DNA from: Parus major
Taxonomy: Eukaryota > Chordata > Aves > Passeriformes > Paridae
NCBI RefSeq assembly: GCF_001522545.3
Contig: NC_031768.1
Span: 111,613,181 to 111,677,180, forward strand
Direction: 5' to 3'
DNA length: 64,000 nt
Shown here in pieces: positions 47,941 through 59,110 of the stretch. A program made the translations under genes and the position numbers. The notes below the pieces were generated by a model that worked only from the letters and a program-made list of their open reading frames with translations, was not told the DNA's origin and did not search any database. Within the stretch, counting starts at the first letter, position 1, and the number at the start of each line of letters is the position of its first letter.

Positions 47941-50279
47941 TTTCAGAAAAATCATCACAATTGTATCTCTGATACCATGCTTTGGTTATTATCAATGAAT
48001 GAAAGCTGATCTTTCTGTGGAAATCATTACCCTGGAAGAACAAAGAGAAAACAAGAAGATGAATGATCAAATGAAAATTGAAAAGAGTTAATTTTGTCTC
48101 CAAGGTAGTGTAGGTGTCAGCGGTGCAAGTGAATATAGGCCTCCAAGAACAGCATTTTATGCAGTTTTTAGAACTTTCTGTTGCAAAATGGAACAAATTG
48201 CCAAAAAAACAATTAAAAATCCACTTAGAATAAATAAAACTTTAGCTGTTATGAAAATAAAACTTCCTTATGAAATTCTTAAGCCTTAATAAAGTAACAT
48301 ACCACAAAAAAAAGTAAGAAAAAAATTGAAGAAAAAAAGTACTATAGAAATATTAAAAAACCCTCAAGATTACTGATTTTAGCCATTCTCCTCCAGAAAA
48401 AAAGAGATCTATCTTAGCTAAATTTTCTGCAAAATGTTTTGCTTTTCACAAGATTTCATTTCATAGTAGAAGGCACTTCAAATAAAAAATTTTCAAGCAC
48501 TGCTTGGAATTTATAGGGTTCGACAACCAGTATTTGTCTTGTACTTCAGGTTTCTGTGTCATCAAGAGCCACTGTGACACAGATGAGCAATAAAATAAAC
48601 ATTGTTACTTCAGAACTGATCTTGGTTTTATAAAGATTTACAGATTTTTCCTAATTTTCCAACAAATCCATCTTTCACAGAGAAGTCTGAAATGCTGAGA
48701 CTTCTGAGCAGTGACAGCTGCTTTGAAAAATTCATTTTGTGATCCTTTAAATTTAAAGGCTAATAAAATACAGATTCTGGGGGAGGAAGAGCAGGCAGGG
48801 AGATTCTGCTCTCTCTCTTGGCATGGATTATTGCAATAAAAGTGTAGGGATGGGCCTCACGGAAGTGGGCAAGAGGAAAAGACAGGGCAGACAAACAACT
48901 GGGACAGTGTTGGGTCAAAATCCTTGAATGATAACCTGAAGGGACACAGTGGCATTTCCCTGTGAGCCTGGTGCAGGATGGTGCCCTGCTGATCAGGATG
49001 TTCATTAACTAATTACTTAACAAGTGTAAGAAAAATAATTAGTAAAGACTATAGGGGGAAAAAAAATAATGGATAGGGAAAGAAAAGCTGTAACAAATTC
49101 TTTTATGGTGATGATAATTCCCAACCAGAACAAATTGCCAAAAAATAGGAGCAAATTTTTTGATTGTTAGAAATTTTTCTATTTGAACTTGATAATTTTT
49201 TAGTTTGAAAATACTCTAATTCAAACAAAATTCATCTAAGTCATAAGATACTTGATTTGTGAAACAACCAAACCAAACAAGTAATAACACCTCCTTAATT
49301 AGCTAAATTTGTTTTTCTTTCTCCTTGGACCTGGAGTTGGAGAGCCAAGGCCCTGGCCCATGTGTTTTCCCCAAGAGCACACTGTACCAAAGATAAACGC
49401 CCCCCAAATTCAATAATGTTGGGAAGAAAAGCTGAGTATTTATTTTGATTTTTCTGGCTCCTGCTCATGTGTTCTCCACACTCAGGACTGGGAGGCAGTG
49501 CAGTCCACAGTACAGTGGTGAGGTGATCCTTTATGTCATCCTGAGTGACAAGAATTTCTGTTATCCAGGCTGGACCTTTTGATCTCACCACAGCTCTGTG
49601 TAAACCTCAGGACTTCCTTCACACAGACAAAATCAGAAAAACAAAATAAACCCCAGATCCATCTCTATTTTGTTTCCAGTGAACTCTATCTGTTTAAAGA
49701 AGAGATGACTGTTTTCCCAGATAATAATAAATATTCTGCTTGGAATTTATTTACTCTTAGGTGATATTGGCTGAGAGATTTTGCCCTTCAATTGAAATTT
49801 CCACATGAATCACTGGAAAAATTTATAAGAGTTCTTTACCTTAACCTTATTCCTACCTTGAAGTGAAGAAATGTGTCTGTAAAATCACATTCTTAGTAAA
49901 AATCTGAGTTAAGTACTGGAAAGGCACCAAAGTTACCCAAATACCCTCTCTTTAGATGTCTGCGCTTCTCAGACTCATCAAGCTGTTTCCTTCTGTATTT
50001 CCTGGCACACCAAGGCAGAAATTAAATTGCCTCTCTTCCACTTGGAAAGCAAAAACCCACAAAGTTTCTATTTTAATAGAAACCTTGTCCCTCTTCTGCC
50101 CAAACTTCAAGGAGAAGCCCTCCGACACACGATCCAGCCGTGTTTAAACACAACAGGGCAGGATGGCCCATGCCAGACCCTGAACTCACCACTGAGCCTC
50201 CAAAAGGAACCTGATTCCCTTTGTCCCTGGGTGCCACGGAGAGCTGATGTCATGGAATGCCTCTGAGGAGGAATAATAC
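47941..50279. other. AT-rich unique sequence
   Basis: No gene or known repeat is recognised. A-rich runs occur at 48300-48360. Short ORFs are chance-like. Confidence 0.5.
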
Positions 50280-50470
50280 CATCAGCACTGTTTATTTAAT
50301 TAGCAACCAGGGTAAAACCCTCCTAATGCAGCTTGATCAAGGGTCAGCTCGAGGGGTCTTTATCCGAGTATGGGTAGCCTGCAGTGGCTGAGGCTTAATA
50401 ATAATCTCTAGACTTCAATTTCCTACTAATAAAGGGTAATATAATGTAGGGTAAGCCCTCTTATTTGTTC
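50280..50470. promoter_or_regulatory. Candidate conserved non-coding element
   Basis: Clustered TAAT/ATTA cores (near 50299, 50323, 50397 and 50427) and two CpGs lie in about 190 bp of non-repetitive sequence. Confidence 0.25.
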
Positions 50471-53400
50471 AGATCTTTTTAACCACTGAGGAGCTAATAT
50501 GCAACAACTGAACAAACAGTGGCCACACAGGTTTCATTTTTAGAAGCACAGATGACCTCTGATGAAAGAAATGATCAGTCAAGCTCTGAGGCAAGGATGG
50601 AAAGCCAGCTAAAAAATGTGTTCTTTTTTTTTTTTTTTTTTTGCTGTGCACCAAAAGAAAAGTTACTTTTAAATAATCATTTATGATATGAAGTGAAGGT
50701 GCCTGAACACAACTGTGGAATTATTACACTACAAAAATATTATGGCTTTCAATTAATTTGTGTTTTAGGTTCCGATGAACAGTGCAAGTGTATTTTACTA
50801 AGTAGAGTCTCTAGAAATCCCTGCAGTAGTTACATTTCATTTGTGATGAAGTTGCTGAAGTCTGAACATTGTCTCTGTCGAATTTGAATGCCGCCTAAGC
50901 TCCCTGTGCTGTTTTCTGCCACACACACTATCCCAAACATCTGCTGAAGTTCAATCTGCCTCAGAAAACCCCTGCCTATGCAGCTCAAGCACAAAAGATT
51001 TTTTCCACTACAGAAAAACATGACTAAAACATGACTTTTCCCTGTATTTTTTCTTAAATTCCAAAGTCTAGATACTGCAGTAGCCTCCAGATGTCAGGGC
51101 CAATTTCAGCACAAATTCAAGACAGCAAGAGACATGTCCAACATGCCCACTTGCTGGAGGGGGAAAATAATTCTCTTTAATCCAGGACTTTTAAGAATGT
51201 GTTCCATTTTTTTTTTCTTCTTGAAACTTGTGGGGTTTTGTTTCCAGTATGCCCACAGGTGTCTGAGTTCAGTTTGCAGTTCTTTGCTCACCCACCATTC
51301 TCTGGATGCCACCTGCCCCACCTTTCCTCTAAATTTGCCACTTGCTAATTTACCTGGGTGGTTGCTCTGACAGCACCTCCCTCAGGGATGACCCTGAGCT
51401 TGCACTTCAGCATTTTAATCCACTGAGTCTTTTTCGCTGGGGCGGGTGATCAATACTGAGGGTCAGATTTATGTCCCTCTAAACGTATTAGCTATGAAAT
51501 AACCATTGCTATATTATCAGGAAAGAGCTGCAATAAAAACAATGCTATTATGGTTTTATGCCTGTCTGACCAAAACAAATTTGTAGACAAAGTTGTTAAA
51601 ATCAAATATTGAAAGTACTTGTAAATACGCTGTAGTATTTTATCTACACGATTCTTTTTACTTGTGTACAGAAAGAAAGAGAAGCAAATTAAAGAATATG
51701 GTCTCCAGTGAACAGGAAATGTAAATCCTATTAATGCTTATAGGAATTTCACCTACTTTTAAAGGGCAGTATAGAAGACCTTTAAATTGATTACCTAACA
51801 AATGGCTATAAAATGAGTATAACGTTTTTTTCAAGTATTACATTACTCTGTTTCTAACTCCACATTTCATGGATCTTACAGCCCTGGAAGTAGAGTTTGT
51901 AAAGATCATAAAAAATGTGAAAAATATAGAACAATGGAAAAGAGCACAAAAGCTTAGTGTTTACCAAAATAATAATAAAAATCACTAGAAACTATGGTTA
52001 ACTCAACATCAATAAAATAAGTGACAATATGGTTGTAATCACCAGGCAGGGAATATTGGATAAAGAAGGAAGTTCTGGTGGTAGTAAAGCAACTTAAAAG
52101 CACCTACTTAGAAGTCCAAAGAAATTAAATAGCAGCAGGGCTATGGAGCATCTCTGGAAAATCTGCACTGGGCCATTTTGAAAAGACCGGTATTGGTGTA
52201 AACAGCAAAAATTCTGCAGCATGTAAGAGAGAGAGAGAAGGGCACAAAGGGGTGAAATAACATAAAATCTCTTATTTAACAAAAATATCATCTGAAGGAA
52301 TCTGATGAAATTTGGTGACTGACAACCTCATGCTTAATTTTCCCTGCAAACATATTCTAATGGTGCAGAATTCTCAGCATTTTATTCTCATTCTCCCCTT
52401 GCAGCAATATAAGAAGGATTATTTAGGATTTTGGCAGGAACAAATGCCTCACCAATTCCTTCCAGAAATGTTTGATTCCAATGAATCCTGACACAGTGAG
52501 AATTTAGATTTTTTTCAGATAAGGTTGTTGACAAGGTGTTTGAGGCTACATACACTCTTCAAACCTTTTGACAGCACAGCAATTTGCTTTCTGTTCATGC
52601 ATTTCATAAAAGTTTTTGTTTATCAGCACCACCCTTCTCTCTTCCCAACTCTCCTCTTCCACATATTCTACTCCTCTGTGCCGTGGATTTCTGGTCTTCA
52701 TTCTGACTGGTTTCTACAAAGGCATTATCAATATTTTTTCTTCTCATCTTCAGACTGACACAATTTCTAGTAAGTGACCAGTACTTGGATTCCCACCCTC
52801 CAGTCCTCCTCTGATGGCAAGCAGGAAACTTTCCCCAGACAGCTCCTCAGCCAGCAATGATGGAATAAAGCTGTAACATCATCTCCCATCCTTTCAGAGC
52901 TCCTTAGCCCTTCCTGCTTCATTTTTCACTGTCATTGGCATGGCATAGATGGTGGCTTGTTAGATTGGAAGAGGTTGCATTGCAAATTAATAACGAACTA
53001 GCTAAAGTAATTAGCTAAAGACTGATTGCATCCTATGTCCTCAAATGCTGTAATCAGCATTCAAAAGCAGGCACAGTCAAACAACATCAAATCATAGTAT
53101 TACTTGGGAAAAGAAAAAAAAAATCTCAAATAAAATAACCCAACTAAAAAACCCAGGCAGTCTTTTCTCAGTCTTGGTTAATAAAATAAACTACAAATTT
53201 ATTCCTTGACAAAAAGCAAATCCTATGATCTAATATAAAATGGGGGAAATAAGTATTTACTTGCAACACAATACAGGATGTTTCTCACATGTAATATTTA
53301 TACATAAAATTTCACTTTTGTTGAGTTGTACAGGTCAAGGAGATGTCCAGGTCAAAAGGTCCTGTGAAATTTGGACTGCAAACCTCTGCTTTGCAAATTG

Positions 53401-53569
53401 TTGACTTTCTGCAATGCAAAATGAAATAAACATAAGTCTTTATCCTGTATTGCTTGCACAATCAGATCATTAGATAATTAAAACAACAAAAGACATGCAG
53501 AAATATTGGCTATGGCTACAGATGTAAATCAATTACTCCAGAAGCAATTACTTTGGATCTAAATTAGCC
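50471..53569. other. AT-rich unique sequence
   Basis: Contains a T19 run at 50624-50642 and a T9 run near 51209. No gene or known repeat is identified. Confidence 0.5.
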
Positions 53570-53830
53570 AGGGTTATATGAGAGATATATAATATTTAAT
53601 TTGCTGTATGACTCTGGCACAAATCCAGTCAGCAGCAGCAGCAAACAAAAGTCACCCCTTCTCATTCAAGGTAAGGAACAACCCAATCACTCTCTACTAG
53701 TGACTCCAGCTCTTAAAGCAAAGATTAATTAGTGCTGCAATAACTTCTGGCATGGAAAGGAAGTTGTCCCATCACAATTTGACTCAGAACAAAAAGATCT
53801 GACCAGAAGGCAGAATGAGCACTGGGATCA
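53570..53830. promoter_or_regulatory. Candidate conserved non-coding element
   Basis: This non-repetitive block has TAAT/ATTA cores around 53726-53732 and a short CAG run (cagcagcagcag) near 53629. It is weakly enhancer-like, from composition only. Confidence 0.2.
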
Positions 53831-55439
53831 CTAACCCTTCCAGGACAAGACAAAGGAAGGGAAGATTTCTTTCACAGGTGTTCCCCCTATTTTGAGAAAC
53901 TCCATCAATTTGCTCATGGCAAAACTGCAACATTCATGTTTCCTTTTTTGCCAATCTGAGCATGTGGCACCTTTCTCATGCCTTTCTGGGATCTGGCTCC
54001 CAAACCCCTCAGTCCCTGCCCTACGCAGGGCAAAACCTCAGGAGCAGCTTGGATTAGGGGTGCTCAGAGTTCAGTATGTGGTGAGGTGCTTCAGGCAGTA
54101 TTTTCTGTTGTTCAGGAGGACCTTACACAGCCTGTGCTCTGGAATTTTCAGAGGAAAGATTTGCATTTTCACCTGTTTACAAAAGAAATTTTAAAATCTT
54201 AGTCCACAGCTATACAGAAGTGTCTTTCCTTTCTCAGCCAGTCACCCAGATTTGGCAAGGGCTGCTCTGGCACACACGCCAAGAGCTCTAGGGAAAATCT
54301 TCACCACCAGGTTCAAGTTCACTTTGCATGGGGAGAACTACACAATGAATGGTTTTTCTTCTCCTAAAGACAAAAAGCCCCTTGAAAACAGCTGCAGATC
54401 TAAGAGCTCTGAAGTTTGGTTGATGTTACTCCTGCCCCAGGAAAAGAAGTCTCTGTGAATGATTGCTGAGAGCACAATCCTGAGGTACAGCTGGACATTA
54501 TCAGGGCAAGTAAAATGCACTCACATTAGTTGTAGGACATGTAGAATCTCTCACATGTCCCAAAGCACTTCAAAAAAGCTACATAATTTCAGATAAATTA
54601 ATTTTTGTGTCAGGCCAATGCAAATCTAAAGTCACAGTCAAGCCTTTTCTTTTTGGTGAAAAGCCCAGTGGAGGCAATACGAAGTTTTATTTTAATTTCC
54701 CCTCAGAGTGAGAGGAGGTGGGGAAAAGGGAAGAGCTGGGGTCTTTGGTCACAGGGAGAGAAGGTAATAAAATCCTACAAAAGGAGAAGGGTAATAGCTG
54801 TAGCTCATCAAAAAGAAAATTGCTCAAAATACCATAAGTAGTTCTAAGAAAACCTCAAATCCCCCTTAAGAACTTAAAATTGGACAAAACAGGGGCTTGG
54901 AGTTGTTCCGATTATCTTTGTGCTGCTAAATCAACTCTCTTTCACTGCACATTTAATGTGCCCCTCTATAAACAAACATTTGGGTGAGTAAAGTTCAAGG
55001 ACAGGGTAGGGATACAGGAAGGTTCAGTATTGGCAGCAGATCTCTCCAAACCAGTAATTTCAAGACAGGCTTTGGAGAGCTAGCCCCTTTTAACACAGTA
55101 AATGAAATAAACTATTAATCAGGGGGACAGAAGCTTTTGTCATGCCTGTGCCTCGGCCCCCACCACCTCCTGATGAGGGGAGTCTGAGCACAAAGCCCCC
55201 ATCCCTGATCTTGTGCAACTACTGGAAAAACAAATTACCAAGCTAGGAATGTGAGAGAAAGAGCAATTAAATTTTTTCCCCCCTTTTTTAATCAAGGACT
55301 GTTTTGCCTCGGGGGCTTGGAGGGATAGGAAATCAGGCTTTTCAAGCTTCTGCAGAGTAGGCTTCGGAAAAATATCTGCAGCAGACATCCCCGTCCTTTA
55401 CAGATTGTGCTCTGCCCTTTTTCCTTTCCCTTATGGCAC
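53831..55439. other. Unique sequence, nothing recognised
   Basis: The ORF at 53892-54194 (100 codons) and others have no domain signature. No known repeat is seen. Confidence 0.5.
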
Positions 55440-55800
55440 ACGAGTGGGGGGAGATTTGTCAGACCTTAAACTTGTCACAAATGTAGTCGCTAACCATTTG
55501 CCCCCGTGTTCAGATGCTCTCGCGATTGCTTTCTCCAGTAATTACTCAGTGGGAATGTCACTGCAAGCTCCATAAGTTGCAGCTAATCACTCTTAAGTGC
55601 TGGAAGCAGGACTGTATTTGTGCAAAGAAACAGCAATCAAATACGGTAAGCAGATGGCTGCTCCTTGTCCTGTTACCACACTGAGCACAACAGATTAAGC
55701 CATGATGGATTTATCAGCACTGATGGATACATTAACACCATACGCTTTCATGGAATAAATAGCTCCTGACATCTCGTCATAACTTCTGATGCCCCAATTT
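55440..55800. promoter_or_regulatory. Candidate conserved non-coding element
   Basis: About eight CpGs (including two in 'ctcgcgatt' near 55519) are retained in roughly 330 bp, with homeodomain-like TAAT/ATTA cores and no low-complexity sequence. Among the enhancer-like blocks, this one has the clearest CpG excess over its local background. Confidence 0.32.
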
Positions 55801-55979
55801 TTCAAAATCTGGGTTGGTTTGGTTTTGGTTTTGTTTTTTTTAAATGAAATCATAGATGTTTCCAACAAAGCTTGTAGGTTTTTCTGTGTTCTATTTAAAA
55901 GCTGCATCTCAGCGCCTTATATTATGAAAGACACGATTAAAACCTCAGAAACAGTTGAAGAAATCTATAGCATTTCTCT

Positions 55980-56160
55980 CAACCATAAATTAAGTATTGT
56001 ACAAGCTTTGTGACAATCAATAATTGTAATTGATAAGTGCCAGCATTTTAAACTGATGAAAGCATTAGCTCATTTGCCATACCTCGTGAATAACATATAA
56101 TATTATGCAAACACCAGTAAAACAAACATAAGTATCCAAACCCTTTTTCTTGCTGACTTA
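55980..56160. promoter_or_regulatory. Candidate conserved non-coding element
   Basis: This AT-rich, non-repetitive block has closely spaced TAAT/ATTG sites (near 56010-56032), an octamer-like ATGCAAA near 56104 and GCATTAGCTCATTTGC-type sequence near 56062. It is a separate block 180 bp beyond the previous candidate. Confidence 0.25.
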
Positions 56161-57720
56161 TAGGCTGACCTGTAGGCTGGGGGAATGCACTTGAAGGCTT
56201 AACTGCTATTGTGCAATCCTAGCAGAAAACACACTTAGATTTTTCAGAAGCCCTCACCTTGGGAGATGCAGAAGGGATAAAAAAGTAAGCAATTTTCGAG
56301 GAATGTGGGTGTCAGCTGCCTGGGCTGCTGTCAGTAAATGATCAGTGAAATGTTCAATGGGTGCATGGGTGCCCTGACACAGCAGACACTTCAAACCAGG
56401 CTCTGAGCAGCCACAGCCACCATACAAAGACTACAACAGGTACTCATTTCTAGTCCTGCTGCCTCTAGAAAAGCAGAGGCTTTTAAACTAGGTTAAAATT
56501 AGTTTAAGCAAAGGCTGCTTAAACTACAATCAAACTACTAGCAAACCCATGCACTTGCTGGAGGTTTTGGGGTTCCTGTTTAGGGGTTCACAGTAGTGGA
56601 AAACAAGCAGAAAAGCCCATCCAGTGTCATCAGCCAGAACCAGCTGTCCGTGGGCGTGCACCGCTGCACCTTCTCCATTCCTCCCTTCGTGTACCTGAGT
56701 TCCTGTACAGGTCATCAGCCTGGTGTGTGCTAATTGCTCGTCTGCAGCCTGGGTTTTAATCACCTGATCCATCAAAAGCCCTTCTTCCCCTGCCTATATT
56801 CATCTTGTCAGTGACATTTTTTGTAATGAAAGCAGCAGATCTATTGATAGCATCCCTCAACAGAGTGGAAGCCATCCTGCATTAGCTTTGTCTCCTAAAC
56901 CAGCCTGTTCTATTACAATTGACCTTCTCTTCTTGATTACTACACAAATCATAGTCCTCTCCGCACTCCTCCCCTGCTTCCCTTCCCTCCCACCCCCTAG
57001 TGTCTCAGATTGTTTTTTCTGTACCCATTCAATTGCCTGACTGCAGCTGGTAATTGGATTCATGTTTGGAGCAGAGATTTCTATGTACAAGTCTGGAATA
57101 ATTCACACAGGACCCTGGCCTAGGGCTGAGGCCATATGTGAAACTCAGATTTGAGCCTGTAAAATCTGGAGTACCCTGACAGAGGTATAATCCACTTAGG
57201 AGCACAAAATCCTGTCCTGTTTAGAACCTGCACTTATTCTCTTCTCTGAAACTTAAATTTAATTTCACTACTCTTTTAAGGTATTAAGGGCGAGGTGGTT
57301 TTATTATGATGACTTGGTGAAATGTAAAAGTGATGCTACTTTGGCAGCTGTCTTGACTCACTCTAGGAAACAATTTGAGCAGTTTTCATGATAACACAAT
57401 AATTAAACACCATAAAACAATAATAACCCAATCTGACAGCATTCTTTGTGTATACAGCAAACCATGGTGTCTCTGGAGTCTGAAACTCACCACTGGGACC
57501 AAGCTCAGCGTAACCAAGCTGTTACACTGAAAACCTTAAGTGCAGTTAGTGGTGTCAGCTTTCCTGCCACACATATTGTATGATTTCAGCATCAATTTAC
57601 TCACCTAAAGTTAAATAGCAGAGAAATTAAATGCAGTCAGGTTCATCCTGCTGCAGCTCTGGGGCTGCGCAGTTTCTCCCTTTGTGTCTCTCAGCCCCTC
57701 AGAGAAACAGATTTTGTATT
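56161..57720. other. Unique sequence, nothing recognised
   Basis: No gene or known repeat is identified. Short ORFs on the minus strand at 56.5-57.1 kb have no domain. Confidence 0.5.
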
Positions 57721-57904
57721 GACTATTAAGCTTACAGAATTTAACTTACCAACAACATTTAGGGCTCCTGAGACCTTGAAAGAAAATAAATTGCCATAAT
57801 CTCCCCTTTCAGTGTTCACATCATGAGAAGGAAGTAGCTGTAGTTCTATCCATGGTGTCAGTTTCCCACAACCCAGTTCTTCAAAACACAAGAGATTTCC
57901 TAAT
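57721..57904 (-). repeat. 180-bp duplicated unit, copy A (exon-like on the minus strand)
   Basis: This unit matches 58931-59110 in the same orientation at roughly 75-80% by eye. Read on the minus strand it is open in one frame (CFEELGCGKLTPWIE is visible) and runs into a consensus-like 5' splice site, gttgttg|gtaagt, at its left edge. An AG lies at its right edge. Flanks are unrelated to those of copy B. It could be a duplicated exon of an unknown or dead gene, or two copies of an old unidentified repeat. No protein family is recognised. Confidence 0.5.
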
Positions 57905-58930
57905 CTCTTCCTAATCAAGAGTTTAGAAATTAGGCTCAGGTGCTATTGTATCCTCTCTATTAAAATATTTTCTTCTGAAATCAGTTCATTACTTGAGTTA
58001 CTCGGTGTATTCCATTTTGAGACCAGGTTTCCACCTTTACACCTCTGTTTTTGCTGCCAGAGAAGCAGAGGGCTTTGAAAGCTCCTGTGCTGCCTCCCAG
58101 GTGTGTGGTTGTACAGGTGGACACCAAAGCTGCCTTCACAGACTGTCAATCAATCAAACAATCAGCCTGAAGCAACTCATTTTGGCCTCTACATCTTCCA
58201 GAATATCAGAAAAGAAAGATGACATCTTAAGAAAATATTTCAAAGTTTTGACATTTGACTGAGGGGTCACCTCCTACCAGCAGATCAGCTTTTGATTTTC
58301 TGGTGATAAAGCACCTGCCTGCAGTGTGGAATATTTGGGTTGTGCTCCCAGCTGTTCTGGATTCAGAGCAAACCAGGAGCACTGGGGCCTCTGACATCCC
58401 TGGAAAACGTGTTCTTTCTGCCGTGCCAAAATCAGCTTCGCTGCTCCATTCCTGTAAGCAGCTCTCCTGAATTCACCACGTGCACACTCTGCAATTCCTG
58501 GTGAGCTGCATGGAGTTCAACTTGAAACTCCCCTCTAGAGAAATTAACTCACCCTTTTCACTCCATGTTCATTTCCAGGCTAAAATGAACTAAATTTTCT
58601 GGCTGAAAATATCACCCAAAGTGAGAGATTCCTGCAACGACATTCCTTTGGACAACTTTTCATTTCCAAATGGCTTTTCTCCAGGGAAGGGTGGCTCTGG
58701 AGCAGCACACCACCTCAGGAACCAGCCCAAATTAGCCAAAGTACCACCAGAATAAGACAAGAACTTGAAATTATTTAAAATTTTCTTCTCCTCCCCTCCA
58801 AGGCTCCTGCATATATTTGATAATTGCCACCTCTTCCATCACTAAAGGGCTGAACTTTAGGTTGATAATGTTCACCTGAGCCCTTTGGCTCATGTTATCT
58901 ATTTGCATCAAGAATGAGAAATTAAACTAC
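57905..58930. other. Unique sequence between the two duplicated units
   Basis: No similarity to either unit is seen. Short ORFs (up to 89 codons) have no domain signature. Confidence 0.5.
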
Positions 58931-59110
58931 TTACTAAGCTTACAGAATTCAACTTATCAACAACCCCTAAGATTCCTAAAACCTTAAAAGAAGAAAAAAT
59001 TGCCATAATCTCCACTTTCAGTGCACCCATCAGAAGGATGCAGATGTTGGTTCCATCCATAGTGTCAGCTTTCTACAGCTCATCTCTTCAAAACACCAGA
59101 GACTGCCTAA
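58931..59110 (-). repeat. 180-bp duplicated unit, copy B (exon-like on the minus strand)
   Basis: This is the partner of copy A. On the minus strand an acceptor-like tttttag precedes the shared sequence, and the aligned residues read CFEEMSCRKLTLWME. The donor position carries ATAAGT instead of GTAAGT, and a stop interrupts the frame where copy A stays open, so copy B looks non-functional as an exon. Confidence 0.5.

Noticed and set aside
48515..48530. GGTTCGA resembling a tRNA B box
   Set aside because: The last positions do not match the B-box consensus, and no A box or cloverleaf could be found upstream.
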